From: Glossina fuscipes
Lineage: Eukaryota > Arthropoda > Insecta > Diptera > Glossinidae
Direction of reading: 5' to 3'
Assembly: GCF_014805625.2 (NCBI RefSeq)
Contig: NW_023998414.1
Coordinates: forward strand, 4,510,402-4,574,401
DNA length: 64,000 nucleotides
Both the position numbers and the translations under genes were made by a program. Below are positions 52,618 to 63,320 of this stretch, piece by piece (positions within the stretch are counted from its first letter, which is position 1; each line of letters opens with the position of its first letter). Under the pieces are notes generated by a model, which saw only the letters and a program-made list of their open reading frames with translations, did not search any database and had not been told where the DNA came from.

Positions 52618-53249
52618 GTCAGGCGTCGACATCTGAAACAACTTTAATGTCCATTTTTTAATGGTCTCATGTAATGTGATTTAACTTTTTTTATTGCCTC
52701 ACTAGACTGAATGAGCGAAGAATGGGGGAATATTAAGTGTCTATCAGACATAGAGGGACGCATTAAATCTTACCTCACAGAATGCATACTTGATTGGCGT
52801 GAATTCAGTTATGTTATTTGTCCATCCGTCCCTTGGAGAATTGGCGAAAATTAACGCTATCGCAGCGTTTATAATAACTAAAGGAGCGCAGGATGGCCTT
52901 GCAAATGAGCTCAGCTTCGTCAACACACTCGTTTGCCTCTAAGCTTGCTCGGTTGCCCGATCGTTGTACCGATCGTTCCTTGCTTCGTCCATGTCCTTTT
53001 CCGCCGCACTATACATGTTCGCTCATTTTTCTTACTTTCGTCCTTTTTTATTTATCCCTATATTCTATCACCCCTGCCACTTTCTGGCTTATTATCCGCT
53101 CAGCAGTGAAATTTATTAAAGCTTTCCATCGTTTTTTGTGCAAGCATCTTAAAAATAATGCACTTGTGACATTTTTGCTACAAAATGAGTTTTACATGGA
53201 AGAGGAATATTTCTCGATTACATTATATTTCCCAGTCGTTATCGAAGCG

Positions 53250-53405
53250 TGATGGTATATTCAGTTTATCGAAGCGTTTGCAACACACAAAAAGAAGCTT
53301 GGTAGAAGCTTGGTCCACTTGCGTAATCTCAATGATAAACATTGTTTTGGTCGCAAACATTAAGACATCGGTTGTAAATTTAGCAAAAGCAATAAAAGCC
53401 CTTGT
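53250..53405 (+). mobile_element. Family A-related repeat fragment
   Basis: It has GGTATATTCAGTTTATCGAA, GCGTTTGCAACACACAAAAA, GAAGCTTGG, and TTTTGGTCGCAAACATTAAG. It aligns with the minus-strand copy at 28478-28705, including GGTCGCAAA and the AACTTGACAAAGC-like 3' part. Confidence 0.55.
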
Positions 53406-53652
53406 ATGCAAAGAGTCTCTGTCTGTTTCTTATTACACATAAACTGCAACAGACACAACGATAAATACGTACACCTATATTACCTACATGTAAATGAACT
53501 TAACGTTACAGATGATCGGAGTTTCATTTGTTCGCTTTTTATTTCGGGACTTTTTTTTTTAAGCTAACAACGATGAATATATATATATATATATGTATAT
53601 ATGCAAGATTTGAGAGAAAGCCGATTATAACTTTTTTATTTATTTATGTATA

Positions 53653-53684
<32 letters not shown>

Positions 53685-55365
53685 GTTTTATTTTGAGAAT
53701 ATGTCAAGTCCTGGTTTATTTTAAATAATTTTAAGGCGAAGTGATAACCGACGCTCCAAACACTTCACTTCACTTACACCAATATTATAAAACTATTCAT
53801 TTCACTTCCATTAGGAAATTTTGGTTCCATAGAGATAACATTGCCGCCGCTTAGCATCGCATTAGATGAAAGCAAAGTTTCAAGATATGAATGAAGCAAT
53901 GAATGACAGAAAGAAGTGAAGACGTTGAACGTATTAAACCAGTTATAGGTATTTCATCTATTAAGTATTAGACGTTCAACTTTTCATTTCGATAACGCAA
54001 ATGTACTGAAACTCTCTATCGAAAAAATCGGCGCACCTACATTGCAACGATCGTTGACTTCAATTTTGTTTCCTTTCTTCACCTTAAAAAATGGATGCTA
54101 AGTAGTTGAAAAAAAAAATTAATGCGATATAAAAGCTCTTATGATGAAAAATGAACCTATACACAGCGGCTACTTAGCTATTTTTGGTAATGTGTCGGTT
54201 TCGTTTGCTTGGAGTGCACAACACCTAACTACGTTTCGCAAATTCTAGCATTAGCAATAATTCGGTTCATCGCCGATAGTATGAACTCGTCGAAACTGCA
54301 TCAAGTGTAGCTGCGCGGAAAATATCCTAATGCGTCCATTGTTTATCATCTATCATAAATCAGCAGCCGCTCTCTTTCCAAATACTTTCCTTTCCTAGGT
54401 CTCTTCTTTTCTAACTTTCACTTTGCAACTCCAATGGCATGGAATGCATACTGGACTTTGCTTAAGTCAAACGAAGATACTTTAATATGAAGATGGTGGA
54501 GGATTGTGATATGGTGCTATTGAATAACGCTTTACCTTATAAACCATTTAAAGTGGACCAGAATGTCAATTATTATGCTAGTTCAGAGGCAATATACGAA
54601 CTTTGACCTTCTTATAAGTGGTTTCTCAGCAATTGCGTTACGTTCATTTTCGACCAGCTTCGACTCGTAAATGTGAAACGCAAAAACTTTTAAAAACATG
54701 GCAATTTCTCATGCTAATTGTGGCCGGGTCAGTGAACCTATTTGGATGATTATCTATGATAGCTAAAAGAGAAATTTTTTTTACAAAGTTTGTCCTCGAA
54801 CAATTGCTGAGGCCATCTTCGTCATTTCAATAGAGATATGTACATGTACATGTATGTATCTGTACATAGCTAATTCGATTTGATTATTCACATGCTCCGA
54901 ACAATTTCGGAAAACATGTTTTATGCATTTTGTTCCATTCCCGGTACTTTTTCTTAAGACATTATAGCAAAATTAATAATGATAATGGGAAAGATTACTT
55001 GTTTTTTCATTGCATAGAACAGATTTTGAATATTTAATCCATTTCGCAGTGCTTCGCTCGTGACTGTGGCGACGAATCCTGTGTGTTGAAGTCTACAATT
55101 GAATGAAATCTGAAATGTTTAGATAAATTTGAATTTTGTTTATTTATTATAATTTTAAAACTTATACATCTACCGGAGACATTTCAAGTTGTGGTAACAG
55201 TGTTAATAATAAAGCTGAACCGCATATAGAATAGAAATTAAATCAGTATGATGGACTTTTCTTTCTTCTTTGTTCTTTTTTTTTTTATTATATTATTTAT
55301 TTGTTTTATTCATTATTTCTGCTTTTTGTTTTGACTGATTAGAATTTACAAAGAGTATTTTGTTT

Positions 55366-56166
55366 TATATCCATCACCGAGCAGGGTATATTCATTTTGT
55401 CAAAACTTTTGCAACGCCCAGAAGGAAGCTTCAGATACCGCAACAAGGTATATATATTCTCGAGCAGCATCAAATTCCAAGTCGATTTAAGCCCATCTGT
55501 CTATCCGTCTGTTGTAAATATTCTCCTGCCCGTAAAAATGAAGCCATCGACTTTAAATTTCCACAAAACGTTGGAAAATCTTGCACGCAGATTGGTATTG
55601 GAAACGGGCTAAATTGCTCGAAGGACACTCTGTTCCTTTTATTCAAAATTTATTTATTATTCAAAAAATTTAGGAGAGAAATCTACAAAAATATTAACCT
55701 ATATTCTATGGGCGCTGCTGTAGTACCTGTGCATATATAAGAGAAATTTGCCACGCCTACATAATATTATAATGTATCAAAATTTAATATTTTTTTTTTC
55801 AATTCCTTTATAAGGCGCGGAAACAAGCTTGTATAAGTTCTTTTGGCCAACTTCAAATTCGGAATACACCCAAAATATCTCCGTCTGTTCATCTGTCTGT
55901 CTGCGCAGGTGTGTATTATTTTTGATAAACATTTTCCCGTTAGCGAAAAGGAATTTGAAAGTGGCTTAAATTTTTCCAACGATACGCCTACAACGCCCAT
56001 ACGCCTATGCGACAAAACGTTTTATTTTGAAAGCAACAAAAGTCAGCCGCGCCCTCTCCATATTATAAGGCAAGAAAATTTAGTTCTTTCTCGTGTTTTG
56101 TCTTCTTTAGGATAACGGTGACGGGTATAAAAGATTCGATGACGACCGAATATAATTCTCTTACTT

Positions 56167-56167
<1 letters not shown>
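55366..56167 (+). mobile_element. Interspersed repeat family A, full-length bipartite copy
   Basis: The left end, TATATCCATCACCG, is the near inverse of CGGTGACGGGTATA at 56116-56129 (12 of 14). A ~40-bp tail ends in GACCGAATATAATTCTCTTA. Internal landmarks occur in two rounds. The first has TTTTGCAACGCCCAGAAGGA, a CTGTC-rich stretch and GTTGGAAAATCTTGCACGCA. The second has another CTGTC-rich stretch near 55880-55910 and CCTACAACGCCCATACGCC. Short ORFs inside are chance frames of the repeat. It lies just downstream of frequenin and could be part of its 3' UTR or lie beyond it. Confidence 0.8.

Positions 56168-56200
<33 letters not shown>
56168..56200 (+). repeat. Poly-T tract (33 bases)
   Basis: This is an uninterrupted T run directly after the 3' end of the family A repeat at 55366-56167. 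On the minus strand it is an A33 tract about 430 bases beyond the U47 tract of the frequenin 3' region. Confidence 0.9.
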
Positions 56201-56202
<2 letters not shown>

Positions 56203-56421
56203 TAGTTAAGTAAATCATCACTTTGTACAAGTTCTGAATTATTTTAGTTTGTAATAATAATAAAGCTAAGAACTATTTATTATGTATATGTATGTAAAAA
56301 AAACAATTTTTTTCCGAAATTTTTTTTTTCTCTTTCTTCCGTTAAGAGGAAGTCTGTATGTATGTATGTATATATTATTGGTGTATTCAAATTGTTAAGC
56401 ATTTGTTTATTGATTTGATTG

Positions 56422-56440
56422 ATTTATTTATTTATTTATA
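56422..56440 (-). promoter_or_regulatory. Candidate polyadenylation-signal cluster for Frq
   Basis: On the minus strand this reads as overlapping AATAAA hexamers (AATAAATAAATAAAT), about 270-290 bases after the frequenin stop codon. AATAAA is the standard animal poly(A) signal. Other AATAAA matches exist in this AT-rich DNA, so the true end of the 3' UTR cannot be fixed from sequence alone. Confidence 0.3.
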
Positions 56441-56628
56441 TTTAGGTGCTTGAATATGTCGACAGATTGGGAATAAACTTTCTAATAATAAAATCTCAAA
56501 CATTGTACTTTAGAAATTATTGAAGAAAACTATGTATATTTAAGAATTAAATAGCAAGGAAGTAAGTGATTTAGTTATTAAAAGAATCTTTTTCTTGTTT
56601 TCTAATAATATAGAAAATTAATATTACG

Positions 56629-56629
<1 letters not shown>

Positions 56630-56676
<47 letters not shown>
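56630..56676 (+). repeat. Poly-A tract (47 bases), poly-U in the Frq 3' UTR
   Basis: This is an uninterrupted run of 47 A on the plus strand, the longest homopolymer I noticed in the window. It lies 33 bp from the frequenin stop codon, so the mRNA would carry a long U tract early in its 3' UTR. Its length may be affected by sequencing error. Confidence 0.9.
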
Positions 56677-56678
<2 letters not shown>

Positions 56679-56709
56679 TTTATATTATAGATAAGAAGCA
56701 AATCCTCAT

Positions 56710-56877
56710 TTAACCACCACCTAAACTTAACGCCTGAACTATACGTGGATCAGCTTTACTACCCTCACGAAATTCTTCTAATGTTAGTTTGCCATCATGA
56801 TTTTTATCCATTTGATCGAATATCTTATCCACTCTTTTCTGTGGTGTATTCTCGTCTTCCGCTTGTGGTTGCTGTCC
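56710..56877 (-). CDS. Frq: Frequenin terminal exon, EF-hand 4 and stop
   Basis: This is a 168-bp terminal exon: 55 codons plus a TAA stop at 56710-56712. It starts in phase 0 with [20 protein letters not shown] and holds the EF-hand 4 loop [12 protein letters not shown]. It ends [14 protein letters not shown]. The acceptor is CTTCAG. The C-terminal tail after EF-hand 4 is the usual length for insect frequenins. All three visible EF-hands retain their key acidic and glycine residues, so the gene appears functional. Immediately downstream, starting 33 bases after the stop on the transcript, lies a 47-base poly-U tract (56630-56676 as poly-A on the plus strand). Confidence 0.96.
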   Translation of the reverse strand, partial: GQQPQAEDENTPQKRVDKIFDQMDKNHDGKLTLEEFREGSKADPRIVQALSLGGG

Positions 56878-57956
56878 CTGAAGTAGCATTAGTTATTGCA
56901 ATTGTTAGCCAAATATAACGAAAATGAATGAAAAATTGAAATAAGCGAATAAGATAATAATTTTACAAATGAACGAATGAACGGTTTTAGTTCGCAAAAA
57001 TAACAACAAAACGATTTGAAGAAAAAAAAATAATTGTATTCAATACTCACCACCTGAAAGGCATACGAAAATGTTAACCCACTACTAAACATATTATATG
57101 TGAACTCTTCATAAAATGTAATAAATTCATTCCGTAACAAATTATTTGATTAACTAACGCGTCCTAATCGTAGAGTCGTCTAATCGAAGACAAACATCAA
57201 TTGCTTCAGAAAATTTTATTTAGAAAATCAGAAACCGCTCAAGGAACGAAAGTCCCTAACGCTTACTAAGAAACGATTTACATGCAATTGTATCTGCACT
57301 ACTAGCTGCACGAAATGACGATTTACATACATAAATAAAATGCTACACCTTCCCCAACGAAAATGCTAAACGTGATAAGGGACTGCTCTCTGACTCAAAC
57401 TGCAAAGTTTCTCTGTTCATTGTAAAATCATTTAACGGATATGCCCTTTTAGATTGCCATGGTAGATATTCAAATTAAATTTCAGATCAATATCCAAAGC
57501 AAGTTTTTTAATTCGAAAAAACAACCATTTTTTTATCTTTAATTCATGCAGTTTTTAAGAGGTTGTAAGCGGCTCGAAGTGATTTTCAAATTTGATTTAT
57601 TTTATAGATCTTAGCTAAGAATCGCTGTGCAAAAAGCGCCTCATCCTCATCTCTGCAAGCAAGCTTTTGCAAATAGAATAGAAATAGAGATCGAGGGAAA
57701 GGATGTGAAAGCTTACTTTGCTCAAGTGTAACTAAAGCTTACGATTGTCGTAGAGAGAAATAATGCATTAAAAAATTTCTGAAGATAATTAGGAAATAGG
57801 CACAAACACACAAAACTTTAAAAAGAGAATATATGTGCGGTTTGCATCTATTAAGATATCAGAAGTAACTTCGTTACCTTAGCGACCGTCTCACAGCTTC
57901 CTCTTCTCATTCTCAATAATCAATAATCATATGAGATTACATTGTGTCAAATTTCG

Positions 57957-57981
57957 CATATATATATATATATATATATAT
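57957..57981 (+). repeat. (AT)n microsatellite in a Frq intron
   Basis: A pure AT run, followed by TGCATGTACATGTGTATGCA. Confidence 0.9.
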
Positions 57982-58255
57982 GCATGTACATGTGTATGCA
58001 AAGCGTATCTAAAAAACTAATGTTGTTTGTTGTCCGTTTCCTCGTTGATATTAACTTTCATTGAAATTTTGTAAATGCGCTACGTTCGTCAAAAGTTCAA
58101 TAAGCATTTCCTATTGGCCTACAAACACATTCTTCATACGTGAGGAAGAATTATATTGTGGGAATAGCTCAACTTCATTTAATATATAAAATATGCATAT
58201 ATATATAAACTTAATATAATCGGGTATGGTTTTTGAGGTTTAGAGGCTCGTAAGT

Positions 58256-58790
58256 GGTTTTAAGCACAATAGTTTCGATATTTCCGACTTTTACCGATCA
58301 GGAAGACCAACGACTTTAGAGAACGGCATGTTAAGGGCGAAAGTGGAAGAAAATCCTTGTCAGGCAATCGAGAAAGTGTGAAAAACTCTTAAGCAACCTA
58401 GGTCGACCATCCACCCAAAAGGTTTGCTGCAAATTGGTAAAGAAGAAGACAAAACTTACCGATCTACCACATACAACTTATTACTTCAGCGGCATAATAT
58501 AGAAGCGTTTTCTGACCACTTGATCACCGGAAATGGAAAATAGGTCCTCTATGACAATCCTAACCGCAAAGGCCAGTTGATCGCTCCGCATGGACCCGGT
58601 CTACACCTTAAAAAGGATCTTTCATGTGTTTGATGTAGTATTTGTGACGTCATTCGTATTCACATGCTGTAGACTGAAGAAATTGTGAATGGAATCAATC
58701 TTTAATTGAAAATTGCCCAGAGATTGTCAAATACAGGAGATTGTGGTACATAGATCTGGAATACATTTTGGTGAAACAGCCATGTTACAT
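58256..58790 (+). pseudogene. Decayed mariner (DD34D) transposase in a Frq intron
   Basis: One plus-strand frame can be followed for more than 450 bp with only in-frame stops and no needed frameshift. It contains SFDISDFYRSGRPTTLENG, matching the mariner linker with its R-S-G-R-P motif. It then has RSTIHPKGLLQIGK, the second helix-turn-helix end, followed by LITGNGK-stop-VLYDNPNRK, the counterpart of the TGDEKWVLYDN catalytic block. The first catalytic Asp is Asn (GAT to AAT) and the Trp is a stop (TGG to TAG). Similarity fades after about 58720. The element is inactive, sits antisense to frequenin in its 3017-bp intron, and I found no terminal repeats. Confidence 0.75.
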
Positions 58791-59066
58791 AAATAGCTAA
58801 TGCTTTTTGCGCCATATCTTATATATTGTGCGGAAAATTTCATAAAATTTATTACGTACAACAGACGTATGTATGTATGTAAATATAATATATTAAATGA
58901 GAATAAATTATTCTCATAATAAAATTACTTTTCAGCTATGTAAAGTTAAAGCTTGCGGCTTTCAAGCCGAGCTAATATCAACGGAACGGAATGGAGAACA
59001 AATTACATTTGGTAGCTAATCTTTGGATTTGTTTTTATGTACATATTATATACGCATATACATACA

Positions 59067-59090
59067 TTATATATATATATATATATATAT
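59067..59090 (+). repeat. (AT)n microsatellite in a Frq intron
   Basis: A pure TA run about 280 bp after the mariner remnant. Confidence 0.9.
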
Positions 59091-59894
59091 AGGAAAGCAA
59101 TGTGCATTTAAGCACGCTCGTACTTTGCATACATTTGATACAACGCAACGCCATATCAAGGAATCTTTAATAGAGCGTTTTGAAAATGAAAGAGCAGGCA
59201 GTCTAACGGATGCTAATGTGGCGACGCTACCTCTGCCATATTAATGCAGTAGAAAAGAAAACGCCTGTAATCTGCGAACTCACTTCTGTATTTAAATTTT
59301 CTTGAGTGCTCTTGTTGCCTCACTTCTCTTTTGGTTACAGCGAAACAACATTTGTATTTTACTGTTCTCCTTGAGCGGTGTGCATAATTGAAAAAAAAAA
59401 AAAACAGTTTACGTTAACATCAAACGTATCGGTTAACTGGTCAAGATTCTGCCATTTAAAGATGGATGCTTTCAACAGACTATGGATGACAATATTTATA
59501 GTAAAAATGTTTAATTCTTTTCATGTTGTTGCCGTCTATAGATTGCTTTCTTCTACGAATCAAGATTAGATAGAGATTTACTAAGCTTTAGTTTTTTCAT
59601 CTCAAGCCTTTTTCCGATCCTAAAAGTGTACATCATACTGAATGGATGAACAGAGGCAGACAGCCAGATTAACAATCCAATTTTCTCAGAATCTTATATC
59701 AATGGCGTATGGGTACACTTGGGACAGCCGCTTATATGTACACTGCGTGCACTACAAACGCAAACAGCAAAACTAGCGTACCTTTATCCTTTGGTGGTGA
59801 GTAGAAAATCCCCTTTTTTTTTCTTAGATTTTTTTCATTTTTTTTTCATTGCAATTGTTTCAATTACATAAGTGCGTGTGAATGCATAACTTAC

Positions 59895-59983
59895 CACCAT
59901 CTGATAAATGGCATCCACAATGTTATACATTTCCTCACGTGTTATATAACCGTCATTGTCCACATCGTATAAACGGAATGCCC
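59895..59983 (-). CDS. Frq: Frequenin internal exon, EF-hand 3
   Basis: This is an 89-bp exon. Two bases complete the split Trp codon, followed by 29 codons beginning [20 protein letters not shown] and ending DAIYQMV. The EF-hand 3 loop is intact: [12 protein letters not shown], with acidic ligands at loop positions 1, 3, 5 and 12. The donor on the minus strand is GTAAGT directly after the Val codon (phase 0). The acceptor is a pyrimidine-rich TTTTAG. In this family the segment forms part of the C-terminal lobe that binds calcium and the target peptide. It is separated by 3017 bp from the terminal exon. Confidence 0.95.
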
Positions 59984-60852
59984 CTAAAAGCAAAGGAAAT
60001 ACAAAAAGCAAAAAAAAAAAAAAGAAGAAAAAAAAAAGGGAAAGAAAAGAAAAAAACAGTAAAAAAGTATATAAATACGTTGGCTTCTGACGGCAACAAT
60101 TTTATACAACAGTGTATTAAATGACTGCTTTTTTGCATACATATAAACTCACTTCGCGTACAGTATGTGTGTATGTGTTCGTTATAACAGGCTTTAATAT
60201 AACTAAAAAAAAGTTTGCAGCATAAAATTTTATGGTAACGCGTAAGTTTTTATTATTATTTTTACTATTTTTAAGTAATTAACCCCGCTGTGAAAAATAT
60301 ATATATATACAATATATACAAACAAACATACAATCACCGTTTGCAATATTATGAATGTAACGAAAAGGTAAAGATCCTACGGACTTCAGAAACCCTTAAT
60401 AATGTAATAAGAACACGAATGCCACCAAGACATGCTTCATAGCATATGAAACCGTTTGACCGTCTTTTGAAGTCCCTTAAACAAGCCAATATCAATTAGT
60501 TCGCTTAAAATGAGTAGCAAGTATTTACACTTTCTTTTAAATTACACTCAGTAGCCCTAAATAATGTGCAAAATTAGAAGTGCACGAATTGTCACTAGAG
60601 AGCAACATTACAAAAAGACACATACATATATACCATAGTTGATCACAACACTTTTCCCGGTTACTTCAAAACTCTTCCTCGATTTCTAATCAAATGACCC
60701 TGGCTGTAGGCAATGTCAATCTCATAGGCAATCTTTTAAATTAAGTGAATGCCTTTCAAGGACTAGCGCAGACATTAAAAGAAGTAATCTTAGGATGGTT
60801 GATTGCTGGTTCGTATGCATTAAAGAAGTTCTCGTTCGGCTAAATTTCCACA

Positions 60853-60869
60853 CCCCCCCCCCCCCCCCC
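60853..60869 (+). repeat. Poly-C tract (17 bases) in a Frq intron
   Basis: An uninterrupted C17 run followed by TCCCC. It is the only long C homopolymer seen in this AT-rich window. Confidence 0.9.
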
Positions 60870-61748
60870 TCCCCGCCATTTGATAGAGGATGTGTCGCGT
60901 ATTCTGGTGCTCTCTCTTTTGGCAATTATGACCGCTTCTCCTAAACTGCTCAATGCGATAGCTTTAATGGTTCGTAAACTACGCTCAAATCTATCATGTT
61001 AGTCCATTGCCAGGGGCCATTGATCTTTTCCAAGTCCTGTCAAACATCGCCAGCGCGCCAATAGCATTTTGAACGATTCTTTCTGGGAAATCGTCAAAAA
61101 GGTTCCAATCAATTTAGAGACAACTGAGTTCGTTGAGAGATCTCTTTAGTAAAACTGCTATATACAGCGTATACTATTAAACCACTTTGATAACAGAGAG
61201 CAATATTTCATTATTATTGTGTTAACAATCGACAGTCGACAGTTTTATATATATGTATATATATATGTATATTGATATTTGTAGAAAAAAATTTATTATT
61301 GTATTTATCAATTACGTGTGTTTTTCAATCACTGTAGCTAACTGTCGCCGCTTTGTGCGAAACTATTTGAAAACATTGAAGTTTTCCCCGTACAGGATCT
61401 ATGCGCCGCAAGCCCGGCGAAAGAATTGAGATTGGCAAAATGAGAATCGATGAATTAAGGGGACATTGATGATATTACAGACGGAATGAGTAAATAAATA
61501 TACCCACACTATCCGATACGAATCTTAAAAGTAATTTCATTTCTGTTTCGATTGATTTTATTTGCATTAGTTTTCATAACATTCGATTGGATTGTTAGTG
61601 TTGTTGCAGTAGATAATAAATCCTATTTTCTCTTTCCCCAAATATTATTCTTGTCATTCACATTGGAATTTCCCACCACCTAAGCCAGGAGCTTGAGTAT
61701 GCCATGATGGATAGATAAGTTTGATGTTTGCATGTATTTTAAACTTAC

Positions 61749-61827
61749 ATTGCAATTTTTCATCCAAGTTGCCTTTTGATGTCACAGACAGGGCTCGTAT
61801 AAATTCTTCAAATTCTATTGAGCCATC
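61749..61827 (-). CDS. Frq: Frequenin internal exon, EF-hand 2 and linker
   Basis: This is a 79-bp exon read on the minus strand. Its acceptor is TTAACAG and its donor GTAAGT. It begins in phase 0 with D-G-S-I-E-F-E-E-F, the second half of the EF-hand 2 calcium loop; the preceding D-E-N-N should lie in an upstream exon. It continues through [16 protein letters not shown] and ends on the first base of the next codon. That base is T and joins GG of the following exon to make Trp, as in the conserved L-Q-W-A-F. EF-hand 2 is a functional calcium-binding loop in NCS-1 proteins. The residues look identical or nearly so to Drosophila frequenin from memory. I see no frameshift or stop. Confidence 0.93.
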
Positions 61828-62312
61828 CTGTTAAAGATTAGAGTAAAAATGAAAAAGAAAAAAACAAAAAAAAAAAAACAAGAAGAAAACAAATTGATAG
61901 TAAGATAACGTCATAAAAATGAAATATCAACTAAAAGGTACCGCAACACCGGAAATTAATAATAAATATGCAGAGAAGAGAACTTCGTTTTTTTTTTTTC
62001 TTTTCTTTTTTGAAACAAACCATAACACTTATGCATTAGATGATATTAAAAAAAATAATAATTAATAATAATAGTAAAGAATAAGAAATAATTTATTAAG
62101 CACAGAAAATTTACACAAATATCAACAGAAAGATATCCTTTGCAAAAATTGTGCAATTAGTTGGCGAATCCTTAGAGAAATAGATAGAAGCATACACAAA
62201 TCTACCTATAAAACAGTGATAATAACAAATCAAAATGTTTTCGCCCGAAAATACCAATGCAATGCAATGACACTTGAACATATTATGAGGATGAGAAATA
62301 ATGGATAGAAAG

Positions 62313-62336
62313 AAGCAGCAGCAGCAGCAGCAACAA
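62313..62336 (+). repeat. (GCA)n trinucleotide repeat in a Frq intron
   Basis: Six GCA units followed by ACAAC. There is no coding context. Confidence 0.9.
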
Positions 62337-62797
62337 CTCAAAATAGAAAAGATAAATATAAATAAATAAATTCATTTCTCACACACGATATACGAAAAAT
62401 AATTCAATATATCTTCAAAAAAAAAAAAAAAAAAATGAACAAAAAGGCAAAAATTATTATTATTGTAAGCCATTTCAAGTCAAATGTAGCCGTCTCCTAG
62501 TCTATTGACAACTACTACTACTTTCGAAGCATTTAAGTAATAAAATATTTTTCAAATACTCGCTTATCTTTCCTTAGCAAACGTTCTCTATACAACGCCA
62601 TATCTTGACTCTGTCAATGGGAAGAAAAGATGTGACTTTTTGTCTTATTATATTGCATTCCTACCTACATATGCTGAAAAAACTTATTATATTTCGTACC
62701 CACCAATATTGAAAGCAATTTTTCTATTACACATACAATCTTGATGTTTTTACATAAAGCAATTCCCAAGTTATGAACGACTTTTAGCAGTTAAGCA

Positions 62798-62802
<5 letters not shown>

Positions 62803-62840
<38 letters not shown>
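62803..62840 (+). repeat. (AT)n microsatellite in a Frq intron
   Basis: A nearly pure AT run. Confidence 0.9.
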
Positions 62841-62844
<4 letters not shown>

Positions 62845-63154
62845 GATGGGATAGATTAGTTAGAAGATCGGGTCTCATGGTTCTTCAAAATGAACGTGTA
62901 ATCCTAGTTTGTGGAAATATCTTATCCCTTAATATCCATGCCACACTATCCAAAAGGATTTAGGTCTTAGCTGTTTTGCGAACTGATCGTATCGCGAGTA
63001 TATCTCAATGATCTGATCCGCTTAATTAAATTTAAATTTACATTCAAAGTTCATAACACACACAAACCAATCAAAACGGTTTTATAGTCATTTTTTAAAA
63101 TTTCGTAATTTTTTCGTAAATTTAAATATCTTTCACTAATATTGACCCAATTTT

Positions 63155-63320
63155 TGATACCCTGCACCATTTGTGATACAGAATGTGTTAAGTTTGTGCG
63201 GACGTACGTAACACGCAGAAGTTCGTAAGATAGACTCATCTTTTATTACACCTTATCGATTGAGATTGATTTTCTGGTTCGATCTAATCGATGTCTGTCC
63301 GTCCAGCTTATCTCTGTCTA
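63155..63320 (+). mobile_element. Family B repeat, left portion
   Basis: It has GATACCCTGCACCATTTGTG, ACGTAACACGCAGAAGTTCG, then a TCGATTGAGATTG stretch and GATGTCTGTCCGTCCAGC, in the same order as the left 180 bp of the element at 25107. The right terminal repeat was not found by 64000, so the extent is unknown. It lies in the upstream frequenin intron. Confidence 0.6.

Larger units (their letters stand above)
48481..55365. other. Non-coding region downstream of Frq
   Basis: It has many oligo-T runs on the plus strand (for example 49903-49916, 50709-50728, 52231-52246), microsatellites and family A fragments. The ORF of 119 codons at 52893-53252 has no recognisable domain. Part of this region may belong to the frequenin 3' UTR, but nothing in the sequence fixes that. 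Confidence 0.55.

Noticed and set aside
52893..53252. 119-codon ORF with hydrophobic stretches, plus strand
   Set aside because: Hydrophobicity follows from T-rich DNA; its end overlaps a family A repeat fragment.
55360..55740. 126-codon ORF, plus strand
   Set aside because: Lies wholly within the family A repeat and is matched by broken frames in the other copies, so it is not a conserved protein.
59882..60124. 80-codon ORF, plus strand
   Set aside because: Its first part is the antisense of the frequenin EF-hand 3 exon and the rest is an A-rich lysine run.
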